Below, in pieces: positions 1 through 6,975 of a DNA stretch of 12,155 nucleotides. Numbering within the stretch: the stretch's first letter is position 1; each line of letters begins with the position of its first letter. The notes beneath the pieces are model-generated. The model was not told the DNA's origin, did not search any database, and worked only from the letters and a program-made list of their open reading frames with translations. Both the position numbers and the translations under genes were made by a program. Origin of the DNA: Treponema sp. GTDB lineage: Bacteria > Spirochaetota > Spirochaetia > Treponematales > Treponemataceae. Location of the stretch: contig JAEEKM010000262.1 of NCBI GenBank assembly GCA_016282455.1, forward strand, positions 1-12,155, given 5' to 3'.

Positions 1-1380
1 GCCAGCCGCTGGAAGATTGATGACCTGATTAAAAAATATTCCAACCATATTGCCTTCCCCATTTACCTGCACTACACCCAGACCAAGTATGATAAGGAAG
101 GTAAGGCTGATGGAACTGAAAGCAAGGTAGAGCAGGTGAACTCTGCAAGCGCCCTGTGGAAGAAAAACAAGAACGAACTTAAGACAGAGGACTACAACGA
201 GTTTTACAAAACTTTCAGTCACGACGGAACAGATCCTCTTCTTCATCTCCACACACATGTTGAAGGAACCCAGGAATATACAACTTTGTTCTACGTGCCT
301 CAGGTTGCTCCCTTTGACATGTACAATGCCGATTATAAGAGCGGCGTAAAACTTTATGTAAAGCGTGTCTTTATTACTGATGATGACCGTGAACTTTTGC
401 CCAGTTACCTGCGCTTTGTCCGTGGTGTAATTGACTCTGAAGACTTACCGCTGAACGTTAGCCGTGAGATTCTTCAGCAGAACAGAATTCTTGAAACAAT
501 TAAAACTCAGTCCGTTAAAAAACTTCTTGCTGAGTTCAAGCGCATTGGTGAAGCTGCAGACAAGGCTAAGGCAAATGAAAATCAGACTGACGAAGATAAG
601 GCCGCCATTGAAAAGTGGAACAAGTTTGTAAAGAACTTTAACCGTCCTCTTAAGGAAGGTCTTTATTCAGACTTTATTAACCGTGATGAAATTGCAGAGA
701 TTATCCGCTTTAAGAGTACTGCTCCCGAAGGAACAGGAGACGACAAGTGGACAAGTCTTGCAGATTATGTAAACCGCATGAAGGGAGACCAGAAGTCCAT
801 TTACTACATTACCGGTTCTGACGAAAAGAACCTTCGTGCATCCCCGCTGCTTGAAGCCTACAAAAAGAAGGGCTTTGAAGTGCTCATCATGGCAGACGAC
901 ATTGATGACATTGTAATTCCAGCCTACGGTAAGTACAAGGACTTTGAACTTAAGGCAGTAAACCGCGCCGGAAGTGATGAAGAACTTGGTGTAGACAAAG
1001 AAGAAGCAAAGAAAAAGGAAGAGGCATTTAAGCCCGTTCAGGAGAAAATCAAAAAAGCACTCGGTGACAGGGTTAAAGATGTTGTTCTTTCAAAGCGCCT
1101 TTCCGACAGCCCGAGCTGCATTGTTGTGGACGAAAATGATCCCAGCCTGCAGATGGAACGCATGATGCGTGCCATGGGACAGGGAAATGCCGACATGGTA
1201 AAACCAATCCTTGAAGTAAACGCAGACCACGCCGTTGTGAAAAAACTCGAAGGCGAGGTAAGTGAGGACTACGTTGCAAAGGTAAGTGAAGTTCTTCTTG
1301 ACCAGGCCCTGCTCGTAAGCGGTGCTGAACTTAAGAACCCCTCCGACTTTGTAAACGCCATAAATGCACTTCTTGCGTAA
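1..1380 (+). CDS. htpG: Chaperone protein HtpG (Hsp90 family), 5'-truncated by the window edge
   Basis: ATP-dependent cytosolic chaperone of the Hsp90 family, working as a dimer on late folding intermediates. The frame is open from base 1, so the N-terminal ATPase domain lies mostly outside; 459 residues remain. Visible hallmarks are KYSNHIAFPI near the start (the end of the N-terminal domain in family members), then the middle-domain stretches FYKTFSHDGTDPLLHLH, LFYVPQVAPFDMY and VKLYVKRVFITDD, and the very conserved LPLNVSREILQQNRIL. The C-terminal dimerisation domain follows, including LSDSPSCIVV and the MERMMRAMGQ region. A Lys/Gly/Glu-rich insertion follows the HIAFPI stretch (about residues 27-50 of the visible part). 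A GTG at 136 is in frame but lies inside the conserved domain, so it is not the start. The stop at 1380 is followed by the inverted-repeat region. Identification is secure from the middle-domain motifs. Confidence 0.97.
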   Translation, partial: ASRWKIDDLIKKYSNHIAFPIYLHYTQTKYDKEGKADGTESKVEQVNSASALWKKNKNELKTEDYNEFYKTFSHDGTDPLLHLHTHVEGTQEYTTLFYVPQVAPFDMYNADYKSGVKLYVKRVFITDDDRELLPSYLRFVRGVIDSEDLPLNVSREILQQNRILETIKTQSVKKLLAEFKRIGEAADKAKANENQTDEDKAAIEKWNKFVKNFNRPLKEGLYSDFINRDEIAEIIRFKSTAPEGTGDDKWTSLADYVNRMKGDQKSIYYITGSDEKNLRASPLLEAYKKKGFEVLIMADDIDDIVIPAYGKYKDFELKAVNRAGSDEELGVDKEEAKKKEEAFKPVQEKIKKALGDRVKDVVLSKRLSDSPSCIVVDENDPSLQMERMMRAMGQGNADMVKPILEVNADHAVVKKLEGEVSEDYVAKVSEVLLDQALLVSGAELKNPSDFVNAINALLA

Positions 1381-1398
1381 ACTTTAGTTTGAAATAAT

Positions 1399-1627
1399 CA
1401 CAACTAACGAAAGCGAGTTGTGGGTGGCAGGTGTATTTTAACAGTAAGTAAAAGATGTAAATGTACGCTGTAATGGAGCAGAGGTTCCTGTGTGAAAAAA
1501 AATCTGCACAAGCGAGCAAAGCGAGCGCGGAAGCCTTTTTTCACACAGGGTTCTCTGCGGGAATGAAAGCGTACATTTTTTTATGTTTTTTTTATATTTT
1601 TGTTTAGATAACACCTGTCATCCGCAA
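1399..1627. repeat. Nested imperfect inverted-repeat element between htpG and the EF-G gene
   Basis: Several concentric inverted repeats are visible. The outermost arms, 1418-1434 and 1611-1627, pair over 17 consecutive positions if three G-U pairs are allowed, and all three wobbles are legal only in the plus-strand RNA (on the minus strand they become A-C). Next, AAATGTACGCT (1459-1469) pairs with 1568-1578, GCAGAG (1478-1483) with CTCTGC (1553-1558), and 14 perfect pairs join 1487-1500 to 1536-1549 (CCTGTGTGAAAAAA). The apical loop, 1503-1535, holds a tandem AAGCGAG (1510-1516, 1519-1525). A third copy (1411-1417) overlaps a separate small hairpin, CACAACT 1399-1405 with AGTTGTG 1416-1422. 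No coding frame of note runs through it. It could be a MITE-like repeat, a folded 3' end for htpG or a structured RNA; the sequence alone does not decide. Confidence 0.7.
1459..1600 (+). terminator. Possible transcript end for htpG: long stem followed by T-rich tract
   Basis: The stem formed by 1459-1469 and 1568-1578 encloses the inner 14-bp stem and is followed directly by a T-rich run (1576-1600, with stretches of seven, eight and five T). A stem plus a U-rich tail downstream of htpG fits an unusually large intrinsic terminator. The loop is far larger than in textbook terminators and the stem is interrupted, so this is an inference only. Confidence 0.35.
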
Positions 1628-1639
1628 TTATAAACCTAC

Positions 1640-1668
1640 TTGAGAAAATAAAGTCTTTTCTATATAAT
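1640..1668 (+). promoter_or_regulatory. Sigma-70-type promoter of the EF-G paralogue, predicted leaderless
   Basis: A -35 box TTGAGA (1640-1645, five of six to consensus) and a perfect -10 box TATAAT (1663-1668) are separated by the optimal 17 bp. The expected +1 is about 7 nt after the -10 box, which is the A of the ATG at 1675. No Shine-Dalgarno is present between the -10 box and the start codon. Confidence 0.85.
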
Positions 1669-1674
1669 CACCGC

Positions 1675-3714
1675 ATGCTTAGTAAAATGAGAAATATCGG
1701 CATCATGGCTCATATTGATGCTGGAAAAACAACCACAACAGAACGCATTCTCTATTATTCAGGAAAGATTCATAAAATCGGTGAGATTGATGATGGTGCT
1801 GCAACCATGGACTTTATGCAGCAGGAACAGGACAGGGGAATTACCATTGCCTCTGCCGCAATTACAACTCAGTGGAAAGGACATCAGATTAACATAATCG
1901 ACACCCCCGGTCACGTGGACTTTACTGCAGAAGTTGAACGCTCACTCCGCGTGCTTGACGGTGCCATTGCAGTCATTTGTGCAGTGGGTCATGTTCAGCC
2001 GCAGACAGAAACCGTCTGGAAACAGGCAGACCGCTTTAACGTTCCCCGCATTTGTTTTGTAAACAAGATGGACAGAATCGGAGCAGACTTTTATGCCGCC
2101 TTGGAAGATGTTCACACAAAGTTCGGGGCAGAATGCGTTGCCCTTGAAATACCCATTGGTGCAGGTTCTGACTTTGACGGTGTGATTGACCTCCTTCGCA
2201 TGAAAGAGATTCACTGGGATGCCGAAACCGAAGGTGAAAAGTTTACCGAAAGTGAAGTAAGCGATTCCTTAAAGGCTCAGGCAGAAGAGTGGCGTGAAAA
2301 ACTCATAGACACTGTCGCTTCAAACGATGATGCCCTGGGTGAAAAATACCTTGAAGGCGAAGAAATTACAACTGAGGAACTTATCACTGCAATCAGAAAG
2401 TGCACGATTGAAAGAAAAATTGTTCCCTTCCTCTGTGGTTCAAGCCGCAGAAACCAGGGTGTTCAGCCCCTTATGGATGCAATTGTAGCCTATCTTCCTG
2501 CCCCTGATGAAGTTCCACCTGCCGAAGGCATTCAGCTTAAAAAACATGGCGAAGAAGAAAAAATAGATGTTAAGTGCGACCCCGAAGCAAAAATTCCTCT
2601 CGGCCTCGTGTTTAAAATTCAGTATGACCGTGAAGCCGGTATTCTCTGCTATGTGCGCATGTACTCTGGAAAAATCAATACAGGAACTCAGGTTTACAAT
2701 GTTGCAAAGAAAAAGCGTGAAAGAATCAACCGCATTCTGCGCGTAAATGCCAACCATATGGAACCCATGGACAGCGTCAGCGCAGGCGACATTGCAGTTT
2801 TTGTAGGACTTAAACTTTCTCAGACAGGCGACACTTTAGGAAGCGAAGGACTTCCCGTTCTTCTTGAAAGCGTTAAGTTCCCTGAACCGGTTATTTCTGT
2901 TGCCATTGAACCAGAAACCTTAAGTGACCGTGACAAGCTTAACGAGACCCTGGAAATTTTAAGCCGCGAAGATCCAACCTTTACTCACCGTGATGATGAA
3001 GAAACCGGTCAGCTTGTAATCAGCGGAATGGGTGAGCTCCACCTTGATGTTCTTGTAACAAGAATCCGTGACGACTTTAAAGTGCAGTGCCGTGTTGGTG
3101 CACCCCAGGTTACTTACCGTGAAGCCGTTACTTCCGAAGCCGAATACACAGAAAGTTACAGCCGTGTACTTGCCGGTAAAGAAAATACTGCAGGCCTTAC
3201 CCTTAAAGTTTCTCCCCGTGAAACAGGAAGCGGAAACCTCTTTACAAACAACGTTAAACAGGGAGAGATTCCCGAAGAAATCTTTGCTGCAATTCAGACG
3301 GGCGTAGAGAACTGTTTTGCAAGCGGAATCCGCATGGGGTACCCCTGTACAGATACTGCCGTAACAATTACTGCCATTGACTACAATGAACTTACTGGAA
3401 CACCAGTTGCCTTCCAGGCTGCTACAGTAGAAGCCTTTGACAAAGCCTGTGAAAAAGCAGGACCTGAACTTCTTGAACCTGTTATGGCAGTTGACATTGA
3501 AAGCCCCAGTGAATTTGTTGGAGACGCAATGAGCCAGATTACCCAGCGCGGAGGAATGATTTCCAGCATGGAAGAAAAATCCGGAGGATCCCTTGTTCAC
3601 GCCCAGGCACCAATGGCAAAGATGTTCGGTTTTTCAACCACCCTTCGCTCAGTAACCCAGGGACGTGCAAGTTTCTCCATGACTTTCAGTCATTTCCAGA
3701 AAAGCAGCCGTTAG
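1675..3714 (+). CDS. fusA: Elongation factor G paralogue, probably spirochaetal EF-G2 (ribosome recycling type)
   Basis: Translational GTPase of 679 residues. G-domain motifs are all present: AHIDAGKT (12-19), RGITI (54-58), DTPGHVD (76-82) and NKMD (130-133), with the G5-like CGSSRRNQGVQPL further on. Domains II, III (SGMGELHLDVLV), IV (from about QCRVGAPQVTYRE, 471-483) and V (LLEPVMAVDI, LRSVTQGRA) follow in EF-G order. The domain IV tip differs from canonical EF-G: the SGGRGQ-type loop is replaced (about 494-507), and the loop that carries the translocation-critical His in E. coli EF-G (SYHDVDSSE) reads AIDYNELTGTPVAF (567-580), shorter and without His. In Borrelia, one of two EF-Gs is known to work only in ribosome recycling, and the N-terminal stretch here resembles that EF-G2 as I recall it. 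I therefore infer recycling rather than translocation. The ATG at 1675 is chosen because MLSKMRNIG fits the family start and matches the promoter. The 3' end overlaps the next gene's stop by 4 nt. Confidence 0.9.
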   Translation: MLSKMRNIGIMAHIDAGKTTTTERILYYSGKIHKIGEIDDGAATMDFMQQEQDRGITIASAAITTQWKGHQINIIDTPGHVDFTAEVERSLRVLDGAIAVICAVGHVQPQTETVWKQADRFNVPRICFVNKMDRIGADFYAALEDVHTKFGAECVALEIPIGAGSDFDGVIDLLRMKEIHWDAETEGEKFTESEVSDSLKAQAEEWREKLIDTVASNDDALGEKYLEGEEITTEELITAIRKCTIERKIVPFLCGSSRRNQGVQPLMDAIVAYLPAPDEVPPAEGIQLKKHGEEEKIDVKCDPEAKIPLGLVFKIQYDREAGILCYVRMYSGKINTGTQVYNVAKKKRERINRILRVNANHMEPMDSVSAGDIAVFVGLKLSQTGDTLGSEGLPVLLESVKFPEPVISVAIEPETLSDRDKLNETLEILSREDPTFTHRDDEETGQLVISGMGELHLDVLVTRIRDDFKVQCRVGAPQVTYREAVTSEAEYTESYSRVLAGKENTAGLTLKVSPRETGSGNLFTNNVKQGEIPEEIFAAIQTGVENCFASGIRMGYPCTDTAVTITAIDYNELTGTPVAFQAATVEAFDKACEKAGPELLEPVMAVDIESPSEFVGDAMSQITQRGGMISSMEEKSGGSLVHAQAPMAKMFGFSTTLRSVTQGRASFSMTFSHFQKSSR

Positions 3715-4730
3715 TGATCCTGCAGGACGAGGACTGTTCTGTCAGAGTAGTAGGAGTTTGTTGTGATTGTTCCGTCAGGAATATCCATCTTTCCATAAGA
3801 GGAAAAATCAAACATATCCCTAAGCTGACGGTCAAAAGTTTTTTCTTCGTCCTGTGTGAGAGCCACTTCGTGCCGTTCCAGAACTTCTTCAAACTCGTAT
3901 TCTTCCATTTCTTTTCCAAGGTCGCTACCCCTTGTCCAGAAGACAACGTCTACAAGACCAGAAGCAAGTGCAGTAGACCGGGAACCGCTGTCTGTAGAAA
4001 TGAGCCTTATATTTTTTCCAAGCCGTCTGCTTATTTCAGAAAGAACTGCCGTGTTAAAGCCTGCCGGTACTCCCCTCGGTGAAACATAATCCATTGGAGG
4101 AAGGTCTCCGGTTACTGCAACTTTAATTGTGCCCGCTCCCTTAAACCTCGGAAGTTTCAGGCTTGCAATTTTTCCTTCTATGCTTTTAGTAATGTGTTCG
4201 TCTACAAGCCTTTCAAGAGTGCCGTCTTTTTTCATCTCGTCAATTACTTCGTTAAAATCATCCCTTAGTTTTGTATTTTTTTCCATCATCATAAAGGAAA
4301 AGTCATTCATAAAAAGTCCGTTCTGCAAAATCTCCTTAACATAATCACTGTCCTCTTTAACGGATTCAAGTGTGTCAAGAATAAGCAGGTCCGGATTCCA
4401 TGCACAGATGTAGTCAGCCATGCTTCTGTTTGTGGCAATAAAAGTTATTTCACTTGACTGCAGTGCCATGAGCATGGTGGAAAGGTTGTCGTAAAAAATA
4501 ACTCCGTCGTTCAGGCTTGCTTCTACAAGGCGTTTTTGCACAGACCTTTCGTCTTCGCTGGCAGTAATTCTGCTTGCGGCAAATGCACGGGCCTGCATGA
4601 GTTTTGCTGCCTCTTCTTCACTTGCATTCAGCATGGAAAGAAAACCGATTTTCATGTGCTTCTGGGCAAAAGAAAATGTTGATGTAAAAATACATAGCGT
4701 GCTTAAAATAATAAAAAATTTCTTCAGCAT
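3711..4730 (-). CDS. Secreted substrate-binding protein (SBP_bac_3-like) with apparently permuted lobes
   Basis: A 339-residue exported protein. The signal peptide is clear: LysLys at 3-4, a hydrophobic core (5-19) and a likely cut after A22 (FSFA|QKH). Two segments resemble parts of type-3 periplasmic binding proteins of the amino-acid ABC uptake kind. Residues about 26-185 look like a second lobe plus the family's C-terminal end (MLMALQSSEITFIATNRSMADY, then MNDFSFMMMEKNTKLRDDF and EMKKDGTLERLV). Residues 201-339 look like a first lobe (TIKVAVTGDLPPMDYVSPRG, PAGFNTAVLSEISRRLGK, ALASGLVDVVFW) and stop just after TNSYYSDRTVLV, the usual crossover to lobe two. The order is thus swapped relative to the classic fold. 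No permease or ATPase gene is adjacent, so the ligand and transporter are unknown. Start: ATG at 4730, supported by an upstream AAGGGG. Its stop overlaps the EF-G stop by 4 nt. Confidence 0.8.
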   Translation of the reverse strand: MLKKFFIILSTLCIFTSTFSFAQKHMKIGFLSMLNASEEEAAKLMQARAFAASRITASEDERSVQKRLVEASLNDGVIFYDNLSTMLMALQSSEITFIATNRSMADYICAWNPDLLILDTLESVKEDSDYVKEILQNGLFMNDFSFMMMEKNTKLRDDFNEVIDEMKKDGTLERLVDEHITKSIEGKIASLKLPRFKGAGTIKVAVTGDLPPMDYVSPRGVPAGFNTAVLSEISRRLGKNIRLISTDSGSRSTALASGLVDVVFWTRGSDLGKEMEEYEFEEVLERHEVALTQDEEKTFDRQLRDMFDFSSYGKMDIPDGTITTNSYYSDRTVLVLQDH

Positions 4731-4736
4731 GATTAT

Positions 4737-4755
4737 CCCCTTGCCTGTCAGTATA
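4737..4755 (-). promoter_or_regulatory. -10 box and Shine-Dalgarno of the substrate-binding protein gene
   Basis: Reading the minus strand, a TATACT -10 box (4755-4750) is followed by AAGGGG (4742-4737), 6 nt before the ATG at 4730. The predicted leader is only about 12-13 nt, just enough to hold the ribosome-binding site. The -35 region (around 4773-4778) is a poor match and coincides with that of the divergent gene. Confidence 0.6.
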
Positions 4756-4771
4756 GCATAAAAATAATCTA

Positions 4772-4800
4772 TGGAACAGATGAGGTAAAAACAGTATACT
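4772..4800 (+). promoter_or_regulatory. Promoter of the radical SAM gene, predicted leaderless
   Basis: TATACT (4795-4800) ends 6 nt before the ATG at 4807, placing the expected +1 on the start codon. The -35 position (4772-4777, TGGAAC) matches consensus weakly. The nearest purine-rich run, GAGG at 4782-4785, is 21 nt from the ATG, too far to act as a Shine-Dalgarno and upstream of the predicted +1. Confidence 0.6.
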
Positions 4801-4806
4801 CATTTT

Positions 4807-6504
4807 ATGAAGCAAATTGTCTGTGCCACAGTTCTTGTAGAAAGTTCCCCGCAAGCTCTTCCTCTAGGGGCGGCCTGTATTGCTTCTTCTTTAAAACAGG
4901 ATTCCTTTATTTTTCAGAAGGCCAGTGTCAGCCTTGAAGATTTTTCCCTTGAACAAAAAGAATTTTCATCCCTTTCCCATGAGGAGATAGCTTCTCTTAT
5001 TGCAGAAAAAATCTTTTCAGGACGGGAAGTTTTTGTCCTTGCCCTCAGCGTTTATGTCTGGAACAGAAAAATTCTTGAAAGCCTTATAAAAAAAACAAGG
5101 CTTCTTTCTCCTCAAACTCTTTTTATTGCAGGTGGTCCGGAGATTACTGCAAATCCCTTTTCCTTTACTGCCGCTGATTTTTGTGTTGCAGGAGAAGGGG
5201 AACTTGCACTTCCTCTTCTGGTAAAAAATCTTTTACAGAATAAAACTGATTTTTCAATTCCAGGTGTTTACGATACAAAAAATAATGCAGAAAAAAATGA
5301 AGGCTCTCTTTCCATTAATCGTGCCACTGCTCCGGATTTAGAAAAACTTTCTTCTCCCTGGCTTGACGGAACTCTTTCTCCAAAAAAATACGGAGGCGTT
5401 CTCTGGGAACTTGCCCGCGGCTGCCCATTTAAATGTTCCTACTGCTATGAAAGCCGTGGTGAAAAAAAAGTAAGACGTTTCCCTTTAGAAAGGGTAAAAA
5501 AAGAACTTGAGTTTTTTGCAAAAGAAAAAGTTCCCCAGGTTTTTGTGCTTGACCCTACTTACAATGCAAACAAAAAGGAAGCGCTTTCCATGCTCCGCCT
5601 TATAAAACAAATCACTCCGGAAACTTTTTATTACTTTGAAGCAAGGGCAGAATTTATTGACAAAGAGATGGCAGAGGCTTTTTCTAAAATAAACTGTTCC
5701 CTTCAGTTTGGCTTACAGAGTGCCCACCCAGAGGTGCTAAAACTTGTAAACCGCAGTCTGGACAGAAAAACTTTTTCCCGTAACATAAATCTTTTAAATC
5801 AGACGGGAGTTGTTTTTGGTTTTGATTTAATTTACGGTCTTCCAGGCGACACATTTGCAGGCTTTAAAGAGAGCATTGATTTTGCCCTCTCCCTTTACCC
5901 CAACAACCTTGAACTTTTCTGTCTGAGCGTTCTACCCGGCACTGACCTTTATGAAAGGGCTTCGACCCTTGGTTTGACCTACCAGACACTTCCGCCTTAC
6001 CATGTAACCAGAACCCTTACAATGAATGAAAGTGATTTGGAAAAAGCGAGAACTCTTTCTTTTGCAGTCAATGTTTTTTACACTCAGGGGCGGGCAGTTC
6101 CCTGGTTTAACAGTCTGCTTCATCTAATTCATCAGAGTCCTTCTGCTTTTCTTTCTGACTTTGAATCCTTCTTAAAAAAGCAAAAGGTTTCTTTTGAAGA
6201 TGCCTGTGCAATCCCTTTTGAAGAGATTACAAAACTTCAGCTGGATTTTATTCAGGAAAAGCTTTCTGCAAAATATAAGCGCTATCTTTCTTTGGTAAAA
6301 GACGTGCTTCTTCTTAATGCTGCCCTTTCACAAGCCCTTGCACAGGGAAAAGAAAGCCTTGTTTCCTTAACCTATCATCCGGATGACCTTACAAGTGAAT
6401 ATGCTTCTGATTTTGTTTTCTTTGCAAATAATGCAAGACCCTATAAAAACAGGACAAAAGTTTTTATCGGAAAAAATGGAATAGACTTTCGCCTTGTAAA
6501 ATAA
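4807..6504 (+). CDS. B12-binding-domain radical SAM protein (DUF4080-type)
   Basis: A 565-residue iron-sulfur enzyme. The N-terminal part (about 1-160) resembles a Rossmann-like cobalamin-binding domain, with VFVLALSVYVWN and the AGGPEIT turn (108-114), but I see no DxHxxG motif, the His that ligates cobalt in classical members. The radical SAM core carries RGCPFKCSYCYES with C206, C210 and C213 in CxxxCxxC spacing for the [4Fe-4S] cluster, then FVLDPTYNANKKEAL, LQFGLQSAHPEVLKLVNR and FDLIYGLPGDTFAGF, all typical strands of this group. The C-terminal region (about 400-565) matches what I recall of DUF4080 proteins (PPYHV, EKARTLSFAVNVFYTQGRA). Reaction and substrate are not known for this subgroup. 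It stands alone in its transcription unit and gives no functional hint through neighbours. The start is fixed by the promoter spacing. It ends 3 nt from the converging gene. Confidence 0.85.
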   Translation: MKQIVCATVLVESSPQALPLGAACIASSLKQDSFIFQKASVSLEDFSLEQKEFSSLSHEEIASLIAEKIFSGREVFVLALSVYVWNRKILESLIKKTRLLSPQTLFIAGGPEITANPFSFTAADFCVAGEGELALPLLVKNLLQNKTDFSIPGVYDTKNNAEKNEGSLSINRATAPDLEKLSSPWLDGTLSPKKYGGVLWELARGCPFKCSYCYESRGEKKVRRFPLERVKKELEFFAKEKVPQVFVLDPTYNANKKEALSMLRLIKQITPETFYYFEARAEFIDKEMAEAFSKINCSLQFGLQSAHPEVLKLVNRSLDRKTFSRNINLLNQTGVVFGFDLIYGLPGDTFAGFKESIDFALSLYPNNLELFCLSVLPGTDLYERASTLGLTYQTLPPYHVTRTLTMNESDLEKARTLSFAVNVFYTQGRAVPWFNSLLHLIHQSPSAFLSDFESFLKKQKVSFEDACAIPFEEITKLQLDFIQEKLSAKYKRYLSLVKDVLLLNAALSQALAQGKESLVSLTYHPDDLTSEYASDFVFFANNARPYKNRTKVFIGKNGIDFRLVK

Positions 6505-6507
6505 AAT

Positions 6508-6930
6508 TTATTTTGAAAACTTAAGCCACTTTTCTTCCAGCGCAGTCCAGCAGTTTTTTTCCTGACTGATGCAGGCTGCCTTTATGCTTTTAGGAATAAG
6601 TGTAAGGGACATTTCTTTTTGTAAAACTTTATATTCTTTTTCTTTATTCTTTTTTGCAAAGGGAACTTTTAGTACAAAGTCTTCCTCGTTTTTGCAGCCA
6701 CACACAAAAGGAAAATAAACAGACTCTTCGGTTTCTTGCGGAGGAAGAATGGAAACTTTAGTAATGTTTACTGAGAAAAGATTTTTTTCAGTTATTGCCC
6801 AGAGGGGGTAGAGGGGGAGAAGCCACAGTTCTTTTTCATGACTCTGGTTAAACTCTTTTATTATACGCATCTGTTCGGTGCAAAGGGTGTGCAGGGTGTC
6901 TTTGTGTGGAATGAGGGCAAAGCCTTTCAT
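6508..6930 (-). CDS. Hypothetical protein, 140 residues
   Basis: I do not recognise this protein. It has no signal peptide or membrane segment, so it is presumably cytosolic. It begins MKGFALIPHKDTLHTL, has a hydrophobic strand-rich middle (ELWLLPLYPLWAIT, VYFPFVCGC) and a Lys/Glu-rich second half ending WTALEEKWLKFSK. The opening faintly recalls the first strand and helix of 2H-phosphodiesterase-like proteins, but neither HxT/S motif is present, so this is only an impression. Support that it is real comes from context: a TATACT -10 box sits exactly 6 nt before its ATG, it fills the space between two other genes with 3 nt to the converging radical SAM stop, and its codon use resembles the neighbours. 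The ATG at 6930 is the start given by the promoter. Confidence 0.7.
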   Translation of the reverse strand: MKGFALIPHKDTLHTLCTEQMRIIKEFNQSHEKELWLLPLYPLWAITEKNLFSVNITKVSILPPQETEESVYFPFVCGCKNEEDFVLKVPFAKKNKEKEYKVLQKEMSLTLIPKSIKAACISQEKNCWTALEEKWLKFSK

Positions 6931-6936
6931 GCCTTT

Positions 6937-6965
6937 AGTATAGAGTAATTTTCAAAAAAAGTGTA
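6937..6965 (-). promoter_or_regulatory. Promoter of the 140-residue protein gene, predicted leaderless
   Basis: On the minus strand TATACT (6942-6937) ends 6 nt before the ATG at 6930. With 17-bp spacing the -35 position is 6965-6960 (TACACT, a weak match) and falls on the -10 box of the divergent gene. The gap sequence AAAGGC is too close to the ATG to serve as a Shine-Dalgarno. Confidence 0.6.
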
Positions 6966-6969
6966 GTAT
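6941..6969 (+). promoter_or_regulatory. Promoter of the metallopeptidase-like lipoprotein gene, predicted leaderless
   Basis: TAGTAT (6964-6969) ends 6 nt before the ATG at 6976. A 17-bp spacer puts the -35 at 6941-6946 (TAGAGT, weak), overlapping the divergent -10 box. The TAGTAT hexamer also occurs 28 bp upstream as a direct repeat (6936-6941). The G/C-rich gap (6970-6975) is not a ribosome-binding site at usable distance. Confidence 0.55.
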
Positions 6970-6975
6970 GGGCGC

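Noticed and set aside
136..1380. GTG at 136 as an independent start for a short HtpG
   Set aside because: The frame is open back to base 1 and encodes conserved HtpG residues upstream, so the gene is cut by the window edge rather than starting here.
1510..1525. AAGCGAG repeats as the start of a CRISPR-like array
   Set aside because: Only three 7-nt copies with irregular spacing and no spacer units; they belong to hairpin loops or a stem edge.
2959..3600. Long open frame of 213 codons on the minus strand within the EF-G gene
   Set aside because: It lies wholly antisense to a well-conserved gene, has a Ser/Cys/Asn/Phe-rich composition typical of a reverse-frame shadow and no ribosome-binding site or promoter.
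6498..6514. Perfect AT-only inverted repeat (8-bp arms, one-base centre) over the two converging stop codons, as a bidirectional terminator
   Set aside because: With a one-base centre and only A-T pairs it cannot form a stable hairpin, and it is explained by two TAA stops with flanking A/T codons facing each other.
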